A stretch of DNA of 64,000 nucleotides from CAYRUD01 sp964427425 (GTDB lineage Bacteria > Chlamydiota > Chlamydiia > Chlamydiales > FEN-1388). Positions 27,471 to 36,799 of this stretch are shown here, in pieces. Below the pieces are notes generated by a model. The model searched no databases, was not told the DNA's origin, and worked only from the letters and a program-made list of their open reading frames with translations. Location: the NCBI GenBank assembly GCA_964427425.1, contig CAYRUD010000014.1, positions 310,001 through 374,000 on the forward strand. The letters run 5' to 3'. Position numbers and translations under genes: made by a program. Each line of letters starts with the position of its first letter. The first letter of the stretch is position 1.

Positions 27471-28068
27471 TTTTAAATAAGTCAGAAACAGGCTTGGCAA
27501 TCGCTTGCCTATAACGTTCTGTACTGCTTATGGGCTCAAATTATTTAGTGACTGCATGCTTCACTATATCCCCAAAACAGGTTGTTACTTAGTATCTGTT
27601 ATTTCATTTGTAAAGGCTTAATCCCTATAAAACTTTATAGGCAATTTATTCTGGGCTCTGAAAATAAGGTAGTTTCGAGGGAAAACGGATAAAGAAGCTG
27701 CAGTAGAGAAAAGAGTACAACTCTATAGCTAAAGATTTGCTTTCATATCTCTACAAAACAAGTTTTTGCTATGCATGTATAAAAAAGTGATATAGATCAG
27801 CGTAGTGTTCGCTGCTCGAACTCAAAATAATATAATTGAAAGTCACTTTCTGTATAGATAGTACAGCAGTTGACACTGTAGTTATTTCGAGGAAAGCGCC
27901 CCCAGAAAATTTATTGAATAATATTCCTAACGGAAAAGTAATAGACTGAACGAATGACTTTCGTGCTATCAGTAAAAATCACTATTAATGAAGTTGTCTT
28001 AAAAAATTTTATTGAAGAGAGGTTTATTCTGCGATATAGGTAGGCAAAAAAAAAGTAAGAGTAAAAAT
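27471..28068. other. Long intergenic region after acrB
   Basis: No coding signal, tRNA or clear terminator was seen. The region is AT-rich and should carry the promoter for the gene at 28069. It lies inside the segment bounded by the acrB 3' end and its degenerate copy at 30311. Confidence 0.35.
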
Positions 28069-30045
28069 ATGTCGTTCCTACCTGCATTCAGTCAAGCCGG
28101 CTATTCAGTAACTCATGCCGCTCCAGTTGGTGTACCTAACGATAAATGCATGATAGAACAGAAATTACCTCGTTCCACTCAAAAAGTGATTGATCTGAGC
28201 ACTCGCTTATTCCCCAATGATAATTATTATGATAATTTCAGGGAAAAATTAAATTGTTTTGCCTCTACGTACAAACCTAAACTGCTTCAAGATTCTAGAA
28301 TAAGTCTCGATTCTGTTGAAAGTCTATCAAAGGGGGTTGAAGAACAACCTATCGAGAAAGGCTCAAAACTAAAGAAGAAAAAAGTTTCTGCTCATAAAGA
28401 TATATCGGGAAAAAAACACGAACATCAAGCAGAGGCTCAAAATAACTCTAAAGCAATTCTATCGGATAGAGAACTTGCACAAGAAGAGGAAATTCAAGCA
28501 ATACTAAAACAGTATCAGGACATTAGGGAGAATAAGGTACATTATCAAATAAAATGGCTAGACAAGTTCTTTGTGAAAGAATTTTCCAGAGAATTTTTAG
28601 ATAATAAGATGAAGTTCCTGCCAGCAATGCTTGATACAGTGCCAAGTTATTGTAGCAATATCGGAGAACTCGTTCAGTTTGCATACGGTACTTTACTTTC
28701 CCTTACGCAAGATCCGTCTCAGGATAATATAGAAAAAGCTCAGAATTTTTTAAGTGATTTGAACACGTTTTATCGTTCTATAGATCCAGAATACGATCAT
28801 GTCGACTATTCTGACGCCGATGACCCATCAGACTATTTTTATCTAAAGCTATCTCGTGATTTTCAGTATTTAACCAAATCCCTTGAAAAAAACAGCGGCA
28901 TGGAGACGGATTTGTTAAAATCTATTAGAAATCCTGAATTCAAATATCCTTTTTATGTCTTTTACGATTTGCAGGCAAAAATAAGAGAGCAATTGGCTCT
29001 TCATTCAGAAAAAGCGAACTTGCGAAATGAAGTCACTCAAATTATGGAGAGCGAACCCCAATTTAAGGATATGGATCTGGAAAGAGTGATGGAAATGTTG
29101 AAATTGCAGTGGCTACATGGTACGAAATTGTCTGTTTTAGAAGATGCGATGCGTCTCTCAGATGGCTTTCTTAAGCCTTTAGGAGAGCTCTTAAAAGACG
29201 ATCAAATTGCTCTAACGGGAGAGCAATTAATTGGAGCTAATGAAGTTTTTGGCATTAATATGAAGGCTCTTTCTGGCGTTAGTCTTGATAGCGCAGATAG
29301 AGCAATTTTTTATTCTAAAAGTTTTAACAATTATTCTCTTAAAGACGTTCGATCTCGACTAGAAAGTTCTGCTATCAGTATCGATAAAGAGGCGAGTCTT
29401 GGTAGGTTTTTCGAATGCGATGTAAATTGGATTTCAGATGTTAATCAAGACAAAATGAATGAATTCTACCGTCTTATCAGAGAAACAAAACAATTGAAGC
29501 GACTTGATCCAGAACAATTTCAGAAAAAAGATTATTTTATAAAGAAAATATATTCCCTTGCTTCTAAGGCAGAAAGATGTGTTAGAAAGACTTTGCATGA
29601 AAAGAAAAAAGAGATTTTCGAAGTTGTTGATAGCCAAGAGAGGTTTCATTTTTATCAAATTGTAAGCGCTACTCAGAGTTTAAGGAATACATTGAAATCT
29701 GAACAAGGCAAGTCTCTTCAAAAGAGACCAGATGAGGAGCATGATAAGAAACGGCAGATCCCTTTGGTGTTTGCTTCAAGCAAGATATCAGGAATTCCCC
29801 AAGGTTCTTTTCTCGGAGTCTCTAAAAAGCCCGAAGAGGTCTATCCAGCATCGCTGCAAATAGGTGAAGAATTAGATTTTCTTTTTACCACTGAGGAGCA
29901 TCTTCCTCTCTTAAAAAAAGTAGTTCAGGATAAAGGCCTTGAAGGTAAGGTACATATAGAGTCTTTGGAGACGCTCGAATTAATAAGTGATATAAAAATA
30001 AGACTGTGGAACAAATATCGGTCACTCTACTCATCTATTAAATGA
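28069..30045 (+). CDS. Large hypothetical protein, effector-like
   Basis: The 658-residue product starts at the ATG 28069 (AAGAG about 9 nt upstream); a TTG 57 nt earlier is in frame but less likely. There is no signal peptide and no transmembrane segment. Residues about 85-140 are Lys-rich and low in complexity; the rest is helical with many charged residues and a run of acidic residues (HVDYSDADDPSDYF). No family is recognised. Its size, lack of signal peptide and isolated position resemble type III effectors of intracellular bacteria, but this is inference. It is bracketed by acrB and an acrB remnant, so it may have been inserted. Confidence 0.6.
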   Translation: MSFLPAFSQAGYSVTHAAPVGVPNDKCMIEQKLPRSTQKVIDLSTRLFPNDNYYDNFREKLNCFASTYKPKLLQDSRISLDSVESLSKGVEEQPIEKGSKLKKKKVSAHKDISGKKHEHQAEAQNNSKAILSDRELAQEEEIQAILKQYQDIRENKVHYQIKWLDKFFVKEFSREFLDNKMKFLPAMLDTVPSYCSNIGELVQFAYGTLLSLTQDPSQDNIEKAQNFLSDLNTFYRSIDPEYDHVDYSDADDPSDYFYLKLSRDFQYLTKSLEKNSGMETDLLKSIRNPEFKYPFYVFYDLQAKIREQLALHSEKANLRNEVTQIMESEPQFKDMDLERVMEMLKLQWLHGTKLSVLEDAMRLSDGFLKPLGELLKDDQIALTGEQLIGANEVFGINMKALSGVSLDSADRAIFYSKSFNNYSLKDVRSRLESSAISIDKEASLGRFFECDVNWISDVNQDKMNEFYRLIRETKQLKRLDPEQFQKKDYFIKKIYSLASKAERCVRKTLHEKKKEIFEVVDSQERFHFYQIVSATQSLRNTLKSEQGKSLQKRPDEEHDKKRQIPLVFASSKISGIPQGSFLGVSKKPEEVYPASLQIGEELDFLFTTEEHLPLLKKVVQDKGLEGKVHIESLETLELISDIKIRLWNKYRSLYSSIK

Positions 30046-30310
30046 TGGCGTGGAGCCTGGTTTTAAGATTGCATGAGGGGATAATTATATTTCTAGGGCA
30101 GTCACTGTGCTTTTTAAGAACAAGATCTTAAGAAGTGGGGCTTTAGTTAGCTTTTTTTTCACGAAGAAGCATTTTTACTGGGAAACTACTTTCACATAGG
30201 GTTTTCATGAGCTATTTTGAATTAACTTGGGTGTTGTAATAAGGTGGTTATAAGTTCTTACACCCTTATCAAAGTTGTCCGTCAATATTTATTTCAATTT
30301 AGCTTAGAAA

Positions 30311-30403
30311 GTATCACCCTTCTTTTCTTTCAAATTAATCATGGATTTTATGAAGAGGAAAGAGATGAGTAAAATACCTCTCGTCTCTGATCATAAAGAC
30401 TAA
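30311..30403 (+). pseudogene. Remnant of the 3' end of a second acrB-like gene
   Basis: Read in frame to the TAA at 30401, the segment encodes KLIMDFMKRKEMSKIPL and a short tail, matching the end of the intact pump (RLIMDFMKKKETKDKPL). The nucleotide match includes ATCATGGATTTTATGAA. One extra codon precedes the match. A weaker match (AATATTTATTTC near 30284) to acrB about 27080 suggests an internal deletion of a longer copy. It is not expressed as a full protein. Confidence 0.7.
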
Positions 30404-30421
30404 ACTGTAGTTGTCGTCTTG

Positions 30422-31309
30422 TTAGCAACATGAAGCGACTCTCGTGTGTTGGAGAGCTCTTTTATAGCACTCTCCAATACATACACTTCCTTGAAGTTCT
30501 TCGGTGCCGGCTTCGAGTATTGCTCGGAGTATAGGCTGGAGTTCAGGATCTTGTGTTCCATGTGTAAATAATTGTATTTCGCTAAAGATTCTTGAAAGGG
30601 CGCTCTTCTGCTCTTCTGTGACATAAAGTTGAGATCTAAGTTGTGAGATTTTCATTTGTGTTTCTGTTTTAAGGAAGAGAGGAAGGGGATCATTCTTGTG
30701 CTGTCCAAGCGTGTACAGATACACGATTTTCGATGGAATAAAGATGCATGCAGAGGGATCCATCTCTTCAATGAGCTCTCGCGTCTCATGCGGCGCAGGG
30801 GCAATTATCTCTTCTCGTATGATTTTTCTTCCTTCTTCAATACATGTCTCAAAGAGGGGGGAGTTGTTTTCTGAAAGATATTGAAGCTCTCCTTCTCGAA
30901 GAAAATTTAATATTGGATTCAATCGAGTGAATTCAAAACGAGTAGACGACTCTTCTGTTGGTAGATTTATATTTGTAAAGTTGAAGAATAGTGCGTTTCC
31001 AGCAGCCCAAAGACATGTGAACGCGCAGCTTGATGTAAAATGTTTAAAGAATGAAGGAACACTTGGTTCAGATGGGAGAAAAATGGCCGCCGTGAATGCA
31101 AAGAAAGAATGCGCTACCATCTCAACCACAGCCACAGTCCCAACGAATACAAAGCATATTTCAGTAATTATTTTCCTCCCCAAGAAAGAGATGGAATTAT
31201 CTACCTTAGAAAGAGATTGAAGGGTCCAGTTCTCCTCAGCGCCATCAGGATTTCTCCATGTAATGAGGGCAGACATGAGACAACTTGAAAGTGATGGAAT
31301 ACCAAGCAT
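30422..31309 (-). CDS. Hypothetical membrane protein
   Basis: The product is 295 residues from the ATG at 31309, chosen because AGAGG lies 9 nt upstream; in-frame starts at 31336 and 31468 exist. Two hydrophobic segments lie at about residues 48-80 (EICFVFVGTVAVVEMVAHSF and on) and 88-108. A long soluble C-terminal region of about 180 residues follows, with charged helices and a Cys-rich end. Paired hydrophobic segments near the N-terminus recall chlamydial inclusion-membrane proteins, but the spacing is not decisive. No family is recognised. No terminator is evident. Confidence 0.55.
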   Translation of the reverse strand: MLGIPSLSSCLMSALITWRNPDGAEENWTLQSLSKVDNSISFLGRKIITEICFVFVGTVAVVEMVAHSFFAFTAAIFLPSEPSVPSFFKHFTSSCAFTCLWAAGNALFFNFTNINLPTEESSTRFEFTRLNPILNFLREGELQYLSENNSPLFETCIEEGRKIIREEIIAPAPHETRELIEEMDPSACIFIPSKIVYLYTLGQHKNDPLPLFLKTETQMKISQLRSQLYVTEEQKSALSRIFSEIQLFTHGTQDPELQPILRAILEAGTEELQGSVCIGECYKRALQHTRVASCC

Positions 31310-31889
31310 ATGAGATATCCTCTTATAAAATGGCATTATTATTTTGTAATGACACAAAGCAATTATTATGGAACACAAGTGGAAATGAGAGTGTTTGCAC
31401 AGCGAATGATCTTTTTCTCCACACTCGCTTATTTGAATATATTTCCCATAAGACTTTAAGGCTTGCATTAAACTTCCCTCACATCATTTAATGATGAGAA
31501 CTCCTCGTACATTGCAAACTTGTGTATAAGAGTGTGTTGATCTAGGCGTATCGCCCCAAAGTGATATGGCAACCTGGATCTTGGCTTCTACGAAGCGTAT
31601 AGGGGATCTACTCTCCTTGTAAAAAAAAGCAGTTGTCTTGAATCACATGTAACACTGCTTTAATAGACAAACTTAATCGATAGTGATGTTTTGCTCACTT
31701 TCTACCTCTTAGAAAGCTCCTGCAGTTAATGCTCATGTTTAGAGCTACTTTGATGCTTTACATAGGCATCGCTAAGACGGTTTGTGTGCATCGAATTCGT
31801 TTGACTTTTCCTAAAGCACCACTTTTGTTGCTTTGTTTCTATATGCGTATGAATATTGTATAAACCCTCTTGTAAGGAGAATTAAGCTG
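31310..31889. other. Intergenic region with a possible small minus-strand transcript
   Basis: No gene of coding character lies on the plus strand. On the minus strand there is a 21-codon ORF (ATG at 31793), a stem ACTTTCTA / TAGAAAGC near 31705-31726, and then a good terminator at 31626-31661. This suggests a small RNA or a very short peptide transcript, unproven. Confidence 0.3.
31626..31661 (-). terminator. Intrinsic terminator on the minus strand
   Basis: AAAGCAGT and ACTGCTTT form an 8-bp stem, followed on the minus strand by a run of eight T. No annotated gene lies directly upstream on that strand. Confidence 0.6.
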
Positions 31890-32393
31890 ATGATTGAAAG
31901 AATCAAACCTTACAACGACAAATACAAAGATCAAGTCATTGAGCTGATCGTGAATATCCAAAGGAACGAGTTTAATCTTCCCGTAACTATTGATGATCAA
32001 CCAGACCTCTTGGATATTCCTTCGCACTATCAAGTTGATAATGGTAACTTCTGGCTCTACTTGGATGATGATCGCGTTGTGGGGACAATTTCGTTATTCG
32101 ATTTAAAAGACAGCCAGGCAGCTTTAAGAAAGCTCTTCGTTAAGAAAGAATATCGAGGAAAAGAAAGAGGGGTTGCAAAACGCCTTCTTGAGACGCTTCT
32201 TCATTGGGGAAGGTATTATGAGTTTGAAGAGCTCTATTTATCGACTTCTGCTCAATTTGTCGCAGCTCAGCGCTTTTACGAAAAGAATAACTTTTCGATC
32301 GTAACCACAGAAGAAATTCCTGAAAAATTTCCTCGAATGATCATCGATTACAAATACTATCATCGAAAAGTCTTAGTGCCGGTTGCCTGCTAG
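31890..32393 (+). CDS. GNAT-family N-acetyltransferase
   Basis: The 167-residue protein has the GNAT layout. An N-terminal strand-helix is followed by the beta strand DRVVGTISLFDL, then the acetyl-CoA loop RKLFVKKEYRGKERGVAKRLLETLL (pattern V..eyRGkG.a..Ll) and the C-terminal LYLSTSAQFVAAQRFYEKNNF. Such enzymes acetylate small molecules or protein amines; the substrate is unknown. The ATG at 31890 is preceded by AAGGAG; a longer in-frame reading from 31833 is rejected. Confidence 0.85.
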   Translation: MIERIKPYNDKYKDQVIELIVNIQRNEFNLPVTIDDQPDLLDIPSHYQVDNGNFWLYLDDDRVVGTISLFDLKDSQAALRKLFVKKEYRGKERGVAKRLLETLLHWGRYYEFEELYLSTSAQFVAAQRFYEKNNFSIVTTEEIPEKFPRMIIDYKYYHRKVLVPVAC

Positions 32394-32418
32394 TAATTTT
32401 TGTGTCTCTTGATAATTC

Positions 32419-33204
32419 CTAGTTGTGAATACCGAATTTGTTTCCAGACTCGTACCGTTTGAGGCCTGAGTAAAAGATATAAGCTGCAAGGGAGAAGAGG
32501 GTAGTTGAGCTTGCGATAAGAAGAATAAGTTGAGACCAAGAGAAGCTTCTTACAAGCTCAACCGGAATATAGGTGATGATTCCTGCTGGAATCACAGTAA
32601 ACATTACGATCTGTAAGAGCCCTGAGTAGATATTGGTTGGATAGAGCGCAAAGAGAAAGAGTGAGTCGCAGTACTTTTTTGAGAGAGATTCTACCGAGCC
32701 AAACCAGAATGGAAGACTATGGGCGATGATCATAATCGAAGAAAAGACCAAGCTTCCCGAGAAGATGCTGATCAAGAATATTGGCAACGTCGTTAGCGTC
32801 AAGAGTCCATTGAATGTCATGAGGATAATGGCCGTCATAAGATGCCCCCATCCTTTCGCGTACGATTGTGAGCCAAGGATGTGAAAGAGAATATTTTTTG
32901 GCTTTACCATGAAAGGGTCTAGATCGCCTTGAAGGATAATCTTTGAAATTCGCTTTCCTCCTGCGAAGAGAATCTGATTTAATCCATAGCTTCCTGTTCC
33001 GATGGCCATGAGGGCTGCCATGTCATCAAATTTCCAGCCGTCAATATCTCTAAACTCTTGAAAAAAGAACCACCAGATGCTGAAAAAGATGAGGTTATTA
33101 GCGATCATGAGTCCAGATTCAATGAGGAATGCCTCTTTCTTACTCATAGATGCTTTTATGCTTGTCTTTAGAAGGAAAAAATAGAAAGAGATGAGTTTTT
33201 TCAT
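32419..33204 (-). CDS. ABC-2 type permease subunit
   Basis: The 261-residue protein has six hydrophobic segments and the layout of the ABC-2 permeases often found in pairs with a YadG/NatA-like ATPase. The conserved middle PSYAKGWGHLMTAIIL-type region and the late FTVIPAGIITYIPVELV segment fit PF06182. It forms the heterodimeric channel with the product of 33212-33994. The genes are spaced by 7 nt. The exported compound is not indicated. Confidence 0.8.
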   Translation of the reverse strand: MKKLISFYFFLLKTSIKASMSKKEAFLIESGLMIANNLIFFSIWWFFFQEFRDIDGWKFDDMAALMAIGTGSYGLNQILFAGGKRISKIILQGDLDPFMVKPKNILFHILGSQSYAKGWGHLMTAIILMTFNGLLTLTTLPIFLISIFSGSLVFSSIMIIAHSLPFWFGSVESLSKKYCDSLFLFALYPTNIYSGLLQIVMFTVIPAGIITYIPVELVRSFSWSQLILLIASSTTLFSLAAYIFYSGLKRYESGNKFGIHN

Positions 33205-33211
33205 GCGTCAC

Positions 33212-33994
33212 TTATCCTCCTTCTATATTCAAAATACGTAGTCCTTTTCTATATGCAATAAGAAGGAGGACTGTACCAATAACAAGCCATCCAAGTAAGG
33301 ACGTAAGAAGAGAGTAAATTTGAGTCTGAGAGTAGTCGAGTGCGAGGGCGCTTCTTTGGCCTAAGATTGCTGGAAATGGCGTATATGATGCCATTGTCTG
33401 CAGCCACTGAGGATAGACTGAGAGTGGTAAGATTAACCCTCCAAGCATGAACATGAGTTTTTCCCAAATCCAGTAGAAGGGGGTAATATCTTGTAGCCAA
33501 AATGCGGAAAGTCCAACGAGCATATGAAAGATGATCCCTACAACCCCTGCTAGTATTCCGAAGAGAGTAGACAACATCAAGATTGAGAAAGAGAAGGGAA
33601 GGGATCCAATATAAAACCAAGTAAAGGCAAAGGATATAGAGCCTAGTACTAGAAGATTCACTGTAAGCTTTCCACAAGCTTCGGAAAACGTGGCTCCAAG
33701 ATAGGAAATAGGACGTGGAAGAAGATAGGCCAGTTTTCCAGTCCTCAGATCTTCTTCGATCTCCTCTTGAGTGTCTGGGATAGAGACGATAACCCATTCG
33801 TTGAGCGCTATAAACCACAAGAGTTGATCAGACTTCATATGAAAGGCTCCCGCCCTCAGAGCAGCGATCTTCCATAAGTGTGCGAAGATAATGAGGCACG
33901 TGATTAAGAAGATACTTAAGCCGATGAGTGCTTTATAATTCTTGATCGAATGCCAAAAGGAGAGCTGGTATATCGACAGATACTTATTGCCCAT
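33212..33994 (-). CDS. ABC-2 type permease subunit
   Basis: The 260-residue membrane protein with six segments is the second permease of the operon. The start at 33994 (MGNKYLS) overlaps the ATPase gene by 11 nt, indicating translational coupling; an ATG at 34009 is also in frame. Typical features are the early ITCLIIFAHLWKIAAL helix, the EEIEEDLRTGKLAYLLPRP cytoplasmic loop and the late QRSALALDYSQTQIYSLL segment. Confidence 0.8.
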   Translation of the reverse strand: MGNKYLSIYQLSFWHSIKNYKALIGLSIFLITCLIIFAHLWKIAALRAGAFHMKSDQLLWFIALNEWVIVSIPDTQEEIEEDLRTGKLAYLLPRPISYLGATFSEACGKLTVNLLVLGSISFAFTWFYIGSLPFSFSILMLSTLFGILAGVVGIIFHMLVGLSAFWLQDITPFYWIWEKLMFMLGGLILPLSVYPQWLQTMASYTPFPAILGQRSALALDYSQTQIYSLLTSLLGWLVIGTVLLLIAYRKGLRILNIEGG

Positions 33995-34976
33995 GGTGCA
34001 TGTTCTCATATACTAGGCGTATAACTTCATCCATAGATGGATCTTCGATAGTGATATCTTTTATGCCAGTAAGCTTAAGAGCTTCTTGGATCACTCGATC
34101 AATAGGGGTTATGCTGCTATCGACTTCACAAGAGAAGTGATGATTGCCGTTCTCTAGGATCTCAATGCCGGAAAGTGGAAGGGATATCTCTTCAGCATCC
34201 ATAACAATTGAGAGCACTTTTTTCTTCATAAAGCTTTTCTTCAGCTCTTTCAATGGGCTGTCTGTGACGATCTGTCCCTTATTCAATACGATAACCCTAT
34301 CACATACTTGTTCAATATCAGCCGTATCATGTGAGGTAAGGAAAAGAGTAGTTCCCAGTTCTCTTGAGAGAGTATTTAAAAGACCTCGGATCATGAGTTT
34401 GGCGTTGATATCTAATCCTATAGTAGGTTCATCGAGGAAGAGTATCTTTGGCTGATGGAGAAGGCTCGCGACAATCTCACAGCGCATACGCTCACCTAAA
34501 GACAGTTGCCGTACAGGCTTGTGGAGAAGATGAGTGATCTGGAAGAGCTCAATCAGATTTTTCAATCGTGAGTCAAAAGTACTTGAGTCAATCTCATAGA
34601 TCTTTGAGAGGAGTTGGAATGTATCAAGAGGGGGTAGATGATACCATAGCTGACTTCTTTGACCGAATACTGTTCCTATTTGAAATCCAAGTCTATTTCT
34701 CTCTTCCCAAGGGATGAGTCCAAGAACGCGAACATCACCAGAAGTTGGATGAAGGATACCCGTAAGCATCTTGATAAGAGTAGATTTTCCAGCGCCATTA
34801 GGGCCAATAAAGGCAACTCGTTCCCCAGGGTTTATAGTAAATGAGACAGAATTGACGGCATGAACTTCATGCGATCGAGCGGAAAAGAGCCCTTTCAGGG
34901 TTCCTAAAATGCCGGAAGCTGTCTCTTTAACATGAAATGATTTTGAAAGATTTTCAACGAGAATCGCTGGCTTCAT
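33984..34976 (-). CDS. ABC transporter ATP-binding protein (ABC-2 exporter)
   Basis: The 330-residue ATPase has Walker A GPNGAGKST (about 58-66), a signature LSLGERMRCEI (about 160), Walker B ILFLDEPTIGLD and the H-loop TSHD. A C-terminal extension of about 85 residues is typical of NatA/YadG-like subunits that work with ABC-2 permeases. It is first in a three-gene operon (ATPase, permease, permease) driving export of lipid, polysaccharide or drug. The lipoprotein triplet ends 87 nt upstream. Confidence 0.9.
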   Translation of the reverse strand: MKPAILVENLSKSFHVKETASGILGTLKGLFSARSHEVHAVNSVSFTINPGERVAFIGPNGAGKSTLIKMLTGILHPTSGDVRVLGLIPWEERNRLGFQIGTVFGQRSQLWYHLPPLDTFQLLSKIYEIDSSTFDSRLKNLIELFQITHLLHKPVRQLSLGERMRCEIVASLLHQPKILFLDEPTIGLDINAKLMIRGLLNTLSRELGTTLFLTSHDTADIEQVCDRVIVLNKGQIVTDSPLKELKKSFMKKKVLSIVMDAEEISLPLSGIEILENGNHHFSCEVDSSITPIDRVIQEALKLTGIKDITIEDPSMDEVIRLVYENMHHGQ

Positions 34977-35063
34977 AATGAGTAATATGGAGTAATTTTA
35001 CTCAGTTATAGCAAAAGGCTTTTAAATAAGACATCGTATTATGTCTTGCTTTAAGTGAAGCTT

Positions 35064-35897
35064 TTAAAATCTTGTTCTTTGAAAATCAGATCTTGATTGT
35101 TCTCTCTTTATATCAAGGGTTGACATATCCCATGGGCATTCTACTTGGAGCGTCTCTGTCTTTGAGATCACAGTAATTGTATCTATACCTTTTGTTTTTC
35201 CGATAACTTGAGGGCGGATATAACTTTTATGAGAGCCTGTCTCATCAGCCGTTATGTTAAATACCAGTATCTCTTTTTCTGAGTTTGATATGACCTTCAC
35301 TGTCTCATGAGGCTCGTAACCGAAAAGCTGAATCTCTAAAACATTTCCTCCCGGTTCTTTTTTATTTAATTGGACTTTTCTTCCATTGGCACTCGACGCA
35401 GTAATTGGCTGATACGTAAACGTTGTATGAAGATGAGTTAATTCTTTATTGAGCGGGATTAAGAACCAATCAGAGCTAAATCCAGGAATTGCGAGAGCAT
35501 GAGTGTGAATAGAAAGAGGAATTTTCATTTCTCCGAAGAAAACTTTACCTTCATCGTCGATGGTAATAATTGAAAGAAATTCCGGATGGGCTGGACATCC
35601 AACATGAGGGCAATAGAATATATATTCTCCAGCTTTAACCCCATTAAATCGTGGTTTTATTAATAACCAGGGATATTGCTTAAGGCTGTTGTGTGAGGGT
35701 GGAAATGGGCTATTCTCACTCTCAACAATTATCTCAAAGGTGCCTTCTGCAGAGCCTTTGTATTTAAGTAGCTCATCTGTTACCCCTGCAAATTGAATCG
35801 TCCATTGAACATCGCGAATATTTGCACACCTGTTCGGCGTGCAAGATGAAGCAACAATGAGAGCAAGTCCGAAGAGAGCGAGTAATTTTGATCTCAT
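35064..35897 (-). CDS. Lipoprotein, third of a paralogous triplet
   Basis: The 277-residue precursor has a signal peptide ending at VASSC (Cys19). It shares with its two upstream neighbours a CPH-G-PAHPE segment near 110, AIPGFSSDWFLIP near 145, KKEPGGNVLEIQLFGY near 195, and an end of STLDIKREQ. No domain is recognised; the strand pattern suggests a beta-rich domain exposed in the periplasm or on the surface. It is 20 nt from the preceding gene, so co-transcription is likely. Confidence 0.65.
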   Translation of the reverse strand: MRSKLLALFGLALIVASSCTPNRCANIRDVQWTIQFAGVTDELLKYKGSAEGTFEIIVESENSPFPPSHNSLKQYPWLLIKPRFNGVKAGEYIFYCPHVGCPAHPEFLSIITIDDEGKVFFGEMKIPLSIHTHALAIPGFSSDWFLIPLNKELTHLHTTFTYQPITASSANGRKVQLNKKEPGGNVLEIQLFGYEPHETVKVISNSEKEILVFNITADETGSHKSYIRPQVIGKTKGIDTITVISKTETLQVECPWDMSTLDIKREQSRSDFQRTRF

Positions 35898-35917
35898 ATG
35901 TATAAGGACCGCTTCAA

Positions 35918-36760
35918 TTAACGTTTAGGAAATACCTTTTTAAAAGGCGTATCACGCTGATTTTTTCTTATCGATAGTGTAGAGCTGTCCCAATCGATCT
36001 CAGCTTCTAATAATGACTTATGAGAAATAGCTTTAAAAAGGATCTTTCCTTTCGATTTGCCAGGTATTTGGGGAATGTAGCGGTATGTGGACGATCCGCT
36101 TTCATTTGCCGTAACTCTCAATTTTTTTGAGTAATTTTCACATTCAGCTATAAGAGTGATCTCATCTCCACTTTGAAATCCATTGAGAGATATTTCCATG
36201 AGATTGCCTCCTGGCTCCTTCTTGGAAATTACCATTGACTTTCCGTCATCTGTTTTTGCGAGGATAGGCTCATATACGAAAGTTGTATGGTATACTTTTT
36301 TGTAATCAGTTGAAATGAGATACCAGTCGGTTGTAAATCCAGGAATAGCAAGAAATCTGATGAGAGGGATATGAGGCTTCATTTGTGGTGGCAAAGAGGT
36401 GCTGACTACCTTTTTTACATTAAAGCCTTCACTATTTAGGTTAATTGGGATAGCGCATTCAGGGTGAGCTGGGTCGCCGATATGTGGACAATATAATACG
36501 TATTCTCCTGGAGGGATTCCTCGGTAAAGAGGCTCACAAATAACTATAGGATAAGGAAGCGGGTGCTTGAATCCATCCCAGAATGGCTTTTTAGATAAGA
36601 GATGAATCGATAAATTACCTTGTACTGCGTTATCAGTAAGCAAACTGTCTCGAAAAGAAAGACATCGCTCAACTTCATCGATATTTTGTTTTTTCGTGTA
36701 TGAACAGCATGAAGAGAGCATTGCTGCAATGCATATAAAGAAGATAGTATAATAACTCAT
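35918..36760 (-). CDS. Lipoprotein, second of a paralogous triplet
   Basis: The 280-residue precursor has a good lipobox, LSSC (Cys17). Shared landmarks are YCPHIGDPAHPECAI, LAIPGFTTDWYLIST, ISKKEPGGNLMEISLNGF and STLSIRKNQ. The central part is the best conserved with the third copy; the N-terminal third is the most diverged. Function is unknown. It starts 39 nt after the first copy. Confidence 0.65.
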   Translation of the reverse strand: MSYYTIFFICIAAMLSSCCSYTKKQNIDEVERCLSFRDSLLTDNAVQGNLSIHLLSKKPFWDGFKHPLPYPIVICEPLYRGIPPGEYVLYCPHIGDPAHPECAIPINLNSEGFNVKKVVSTSLPPQMKPHIPLIRFLAIPGFTTDWYLISTDYKKVYHTTFVYEPILAKTDDGKSMVISKKEPGGNLMEISLNGFQSGDEITLIAECENYSKKLRVTANESGSSTYRYIPQIPGKSKGKILFKAISHKSLLEAEIDWDSSTLSIRKNQRDTPFKKVFPKR

Positions 36761-36799
36761 TATAGGGTCTGTAGTTCGATCTATCGACTGTTCCGAATA

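Noticed and set aside
33249..33818. 189-codon ORF opposite in frame to the ABC-2 permease
   Set aside because: It lies fully inside the strongly supported permease gene on the same strand in another frame, and its composition (Ser/Arg/Tyr-rich) is that of a shadow ORF.
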